Assembly (NCBI GenBank): GCA_009993955.1 | Contig: JAACSL010000011.1 | Coordinates: forward strand, 1 to 64,000 | From: Paraglaciecola sp. | GTDB lineage: Bacteria > Pseudomonadota > Gammaproteobacteria > Enterobacterales > Alteromonadaceae | Direction of reading: 5' to 3' | Length of the DNA stretch: 64,000 bases | Shown here: piece by piece, positions 60,687-64,000 of the stretch | Layout of the letters: each line of letters starts with the position of its first letter | Numbering within the stretch: the first letter of the stretch is position 1 | Notes under the pieces: generated by a model | Databases searched by the model: none | What the model was told of the DNA's origin: nothing | Seen by the model: the letters and a program-made list of their open reading frames with translations, nothing else | Program-made: the position numbers and the translations under genes

Positions 60687-61136
60687 TTAACGTTTTTGGA
60701 AGGTGTACCTGTTGTTATGCGCTGCATCCTGCAATTGCTGAACGATGGCACCTATGTCAACGCCAGCTGCAGCGTAGATGTCGATGATAGCTTGTGGCGA
60801 TCTGTAACTTGCCTGGGCAAGTGCCCATAAATGCGCTACACGTTTTCCGCTTCGGCAAAACGCATGCACTTTGAGCGTTGGCTTGGTGATTGTCTCGCTA
60901 AAACGCTGGATAGCTTGAGATGGATAGACAAGTGATTTGACTGGAACTTTGACATATTTCATACCCAACGCTTCAACTTCATTCTGATACTGCCGTGAGC
61001 TGATTTGTTTTGCATCTTCGCCGTCGAAACGCGAATTAATAATAACATCCACGCCCTGCTGCTGTAGCTCAGCTAATTCAGCAAAGGTTAACGCGCCAGA
61101 TATTGAAAAGTTGTCATTTATTTTGGTGTAATTCAT
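60687..61136 (-). CDS. DUF442/TIGR01244-type sulfurtransferase or phosphatase-like protein
   Basis: 'FSISGALTFAELAELQQQGVDVIINSRFDGEDAKQISS', P-loop-like 'VHAFCRSGKRVAHLWALA'. Confidence 0.85.
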   Translation of the reverse strand: MNYTKINDNFSISGALTFAELAELQQQGVDVIINSRFDGEDAKQISSRQYQNEVEALGMKYVKVPVKSLVYPSQAIQRFSETITKPTLKVHAFCRSGKRVAHLWALAQASYRSPQAIIDIYAAAGVDIGAIVQQLQDAAHNNRYTFQKR

Positions 61137-61166
61137 TGTCTTTCCTGCCCAATACAATGTTGAAAA

Positions 61167-61937
61167 TCAACTTAGCCAAAGTGCATAAATAGAATGGCCT
61201 AAAATAAATAATCCCAGGGCAATTAACAGCAGTGCAAAGAGCTGTTTGATGCGTTTTTGTGGAATACGACTACTGAGTTTTGAACCTACAATGACACCCG
61301 CGCAACCGAGCAAAATCATGCTCAAAACCACGGGCCAATTGATGGTTATCTGTGCTTGGTTCAAGAGATAAAGATATTTAAAAAAACCAGTAAATGACTG
61401 CAAAGCAATAATGACTAAACTGGTGGCAGTGGCCTGCTGTAAACTAAGGCGCGCTAATAAAAATAGTGCTGGCACTATTAGGAATCCCCCGCCAACCCCA
61501 ACAAAACCGGCTAACACACCAACAGCCACCCCAACTAAACTGATACTCAATAGTTGCACTGAGGCTACGGGTTGCGCATTAGCAATAGGGCTTTTCAGCA
61601 TCATTCTGCTCGACACCAACATCACAACTGAAAACGTCAGAACTTGTACCAAACCAGATACAAACTGGGCGCTCCAAGCGCCAATATAAGTACCAAGCAT
61701 GCTGGGCACACCAAACCATATAATGTAGCGCAGATTGATGAGTTTAGATTTTGCCAACAGTAAACTCCCCACACTGGCAATACTGCCAACCACTAACAGC
61801 GATTCTGCTATGGCCAATTTTTCGGGTTCACCTACCACATACAACAATAAAGGCATGGTAATAATCGACCCACCCGAGCCGAGCAAACCTAAACTCAGAC
61901 CAATAATAATGGCACCCAAAAACACTAGAATATTCAC
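61167..61937 (-). CDS. TauE/SafE-family sulfite exporter-like protein
   Basis: 'GLSLGLLGSGGSIITMPLLLYVVGEPEKLAIAESLLVVG', 'GVLAGFVGVGGGFLIVPAL'. Confidence 0.92.
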   Translation of the reverse strand: MNILVFLGAIIIGLSLGLLGSGGSIITMPLLLYVVGEPEKLAIAESLLVVGSIASVGSLLLAKSKLINLRYIIWFGVPSMLGTYIGAWSAQFVSGLVQVLTFSVVMLVSSRMMLKSPIANAQPVASVQLLSISLVGVAVGVLAGFVGVGGGFLIVPALFLLARLSLQQATATSLVIIALQSFTGFFKYLYLLNQAQITINWPVVLSMILLGCAGVIVGSKLSSRIPQKRIKQLFALLLIALGLFILGHSIYALWLS

Positions 61938-61949
61938 AGAGTTATCTCG

Positions 61950-62816
61950 CTACAGCAGATTAAGGGGGATTTTTAAATAGCGTTGTCCATTAGCCTCGGT
62001 GGGAGGAAATTCACCACCTCGAATATTAATTTGAATCGCTGGAAGCAATAACTTTGGTACATCTAGGCCCGCATCTCTGGCTTCGCGCATGGTGACAAAA
62101 TCTTGCTCGCTGACGCCTTCATGGACATGAATATTGTGGTGTTTTTGCTCAAGCACTGAGGTTTCCCACGCAAACTCACTACGTCCCTCGGGCAAATAAT
62201 CGTGACACACAAAAATGCGCGTATTGTCAGGCAGTGCTAACAACTTTTGAATTGATTGATAAAGTCGATTGGCGCTGCCACTGGGGAAGTCAGTTCGGGC
62301 GGTGCCATAGTCGGGCATAAATAGTGTATCACCAACAAACACCGCATCTTCGATAAGATAAGAGACACAAGCCGGGGTATGTCCTGGTGTATGCATTACC
62401 CGCACATCTAAATGACCTAAACGAAATTTTTCGTCATCACTAAACAGCTGATCAAATTGATGCCCATCGGCGATAAACTCATCTTGCAGATTAAACAATT
62501 GTTTAAACGTCGATTGCACACGCACAATATGTTCACCGATACCAATAGTACCGCCCAATTTTGCTTTTAAATAAGGTGCAGCCGTTAGATGATCCGCATG
62601 AGCGTGCGTTTCCAGTATCCATTCCACTTTATAACCAAATTTGTCAATGTGATTGACAATTTTGTCAGCAGATGTAGTTGAGGTTCGACCTGAGTTTGCT
62701 TGGTAATCAAGCACAGGATCGATGATGGCACAAAGCTTAGAAGCCACGTCTATAGCGAGATAGGTGACGGTATTGGTCGCATTATCAAAAAAAGATTCTA
62801 CCTTAATTTTGCTCAT
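61950..62816 (-). CDS. MBL-fold persulfide dioxygenase-like (ETHE1/Blh-type) protein
   Basis: 'FFDNATNTVTYLAIDVASKLCAIIDPVLDY', 'ETHAHADHLTAAPYLK', 'MHTPGHTPACVSYLIEDAVFVGDTLFMPDYGTARTDFPSGSANRLYQSI', 'CHDYLPEGR'. Confidence 0.9.
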   Translation of the reverse strand: MSKIKVESFFDNATNTVTYLAIDVASKLCAIIDPVLDYQANSGRTSTTSADKIVNHIDKFGYKVEWILETHAHADHLTAAPYLKAKLGGTIGIGEHIVRVQSTFKQLFNLQDEFIADGHQFDQLFSDDEKFRLGHLDVRVMHTPGHTPACVSYLIEDAVFVGDTLFMPDYGTARTDFPSGSANRLYQSIQKLLALPDNTRIFVCHDYLPEGRSEFAWETSVLEQKHHNIHVHEGVSEQDFVTMREARDAGLDVPKLLLPAIQINIRGGEFPPTEANGQRYLKIPLNLL

Positions 62817-62889
62817 AATAGGGTCTCCGGTAGCAAGCATGTATTCTCGATTTGTTAGTCACTACGCAAGTAGCTTGCCAAGTGTAGGA

Positions 62890-64000
62890 TTACAAAATTA
62901 GCGTAGTTGAATCGCGATTGGGATTAGCTGTGTATTGCCAAAACGCGGGTTTTTCATGCATCAGTAAAACCACACATTTGTCTTGTAACCAAGGGCTTAA
63001 GTTTGTCCATATCGTGGCGGCCATGTTGCTATCAACACCATTAAAGGGTTCATCCAAAAGCAAAAATTGCGGGGATTTTAATACGAGTCTGGCTAAACAA
63101 ATTCGACGGGCTTGACCACCTGATAATTGATTACCCGTATCACCCAGCCAGGTATCGAGTTGTTGCGGAAGCGATCTTACCCACTCACTTAATGCAACTT
63201 TATCTAAGGCGGCAAAGATCTCAGCGCTGCTTAAATTGGGCATGCCTAAGGTGAGATTGGCATACAAAGTATCAGCTAAAATAGTATTTTGTTGACTCAA
63301 ATAACCTATCTGATTTTGCCAGTGGGCAATATTGGTGTGCGTAAGCATTTGTTCGTTAAGTAAAATTGTGCACTGAGCTTGGCTAAAACGTAGCACATTG
63401 GCTTGCCCACTGAGCAACTCACTTAATGTGGATTTCCCCCTGCCCGACTTTCCGAGTACTAACAGTTTGTCATTAAGCCCTAAGTTAATATCGATTACGC
63501 TTTCACAACTAGCCGGTATATAAGGGTGTTTTGACAGGTGCATTGCAAAGGAACGGATACAGGAGAAGCCAGCTTCTTCGTTTGTCGGTGTTGAACTAGC
63601 TGGCTGATCTTGTGCTGCCAGCCTGTGATCATTACTGGATAATTGTGCCAGCGGTTGCAAACGCTGCGCTGCATAGGTGGTTTTACCCCATTGACTAAAC
63701 TGACTAGGTAAGTTTTGCAGGAGTTCGATGACACCAATACAAGCCAGTATGATTAAAACGGCCATTGGACCACTGAAATAATCCTGCTGAAATCCATAAA
63801 ACGCCATAAGGCAAAAGAAAATCAGGGCGATGCTAAGCACTACGCTATGCAATAGCTGACAATGCTCCAAGCGTCGCTTAAGTCGATTTTGTAACTCACC
63901 AAATTGCGCGATGGTTTGCAGCAAATGCTGCTGATGTTGCTGATTAGCAGCCATTGATTTTAGCACCAACTGCCCTTGTAAATGTTCGATGGCTTGGCTA
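62890..64000 (-). CDS. CydC-like ABC exporter (fused TM/ATPase), truncated by window edge
   Basis: Frame stays open to the edge (...SQAIEHLQGQLVLKSMAANQQHQQHLLQ); Walker A 'GKSGRGKSTLSELLSG', signature 'LSGGQARRICLARLVL', Walker B 'FLLLDEPFNGVD'. Confidence 0.8.
   Translation of the reverse strand, partial: SQAIEHLQGQLVLKSMAANQQHQQHLLQTIAQFGELQNRLKRRLEHCQLLHSVVLSIALIFFCLMAFYGFQQDYFSGPMAVLIILACIGVIELLQNLPSQFSQWGKTTYAAQRLQPLAQLSSNDHRLAAQDQPASSTPTNEEAGFSCIRSFAMHLSKHPYIPASCESVIDINLGLNDKLLVLGKSGRGKSTLSELLSGQANVLRFSQAQCTILLNEQMLTHTNIAHWQNQIGYLSQQNTILADTLYANLTLGMPNLSSAEIFAALDKVALSEWVRSLPQQLDTWLGDTGNQLSGGQARRICLARLVLKSPQFLLLDEPFNGVDSNMAATIWTNLSPWLQDKCVVLLMHEKPAFWQYTANPNRDSTTLIL

Noticed and set aside
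1-64000. CRISPR array, transposase, prophage structural genes, toxin-antitoxin or known defence systems
   Set aside because: No regular repeat-spacer pattern and no ORF with recognisable transposase, capsid, Cas or toxin-antitoxin motifs; the only mobile-element trace is the short integrase-like remnant.

Overview
The window is a gene-dense bacterial chromosome segment. Gene content and protein style suggest a gammaproteobacterium, probably Alteromonadales; this is inference only. It holds about 55 plausible protein-coding genes, two tRNAs (Leu-CAG and Ser-GGA), several hairpin terminators, and two genes cut by the window edges (a recQ-like helicase at the left, a cydC-like ABC exporter at the right). 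Most genes are housekeeping or ordinary accessory functions: an RND efflux pair, AraC/LytTR/HxlR/TetR regulators, a GH3 glycosidase, dsbA-like, MsrA/MsrB, NadA, Cdd, NlpI-like, NhaC. The regions most worth a second look are: (1) a tightly packed operon at about 18997-25095 encoding a membrane-anchored class III aminotransferase, a PHP-domain/GT4 glycosyltransferase fusion, a phosphatidylserine-decarboxylase-like protein with an intact GST self-cleavage motif, and an Mpo1/DUF962-like membrane protein; it looks like an uncharacterised lipid/glycolipid modification pathway. (2) An ABC exporter with three consecutive paralogous HlyD/MacA-like adaptors (27731-32856). (3) A perfect 17-4-17 palindrome (56033-56070) with symmetric TTGACA boxes between divergent FAD-oxidoreductase and Rieske oxygenase genes, near a TetR gene. 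(4) A degraded integrase start next to tRNA-Ser. (5) A cytochrome c-rhodanese fusion and a nearby persulfide/sulfur module. (6) An octaheme-TPR cytochrome and two HExxH putative metalloproteases. All functional assignments come from reading motifs and recalling families; no database search was run.
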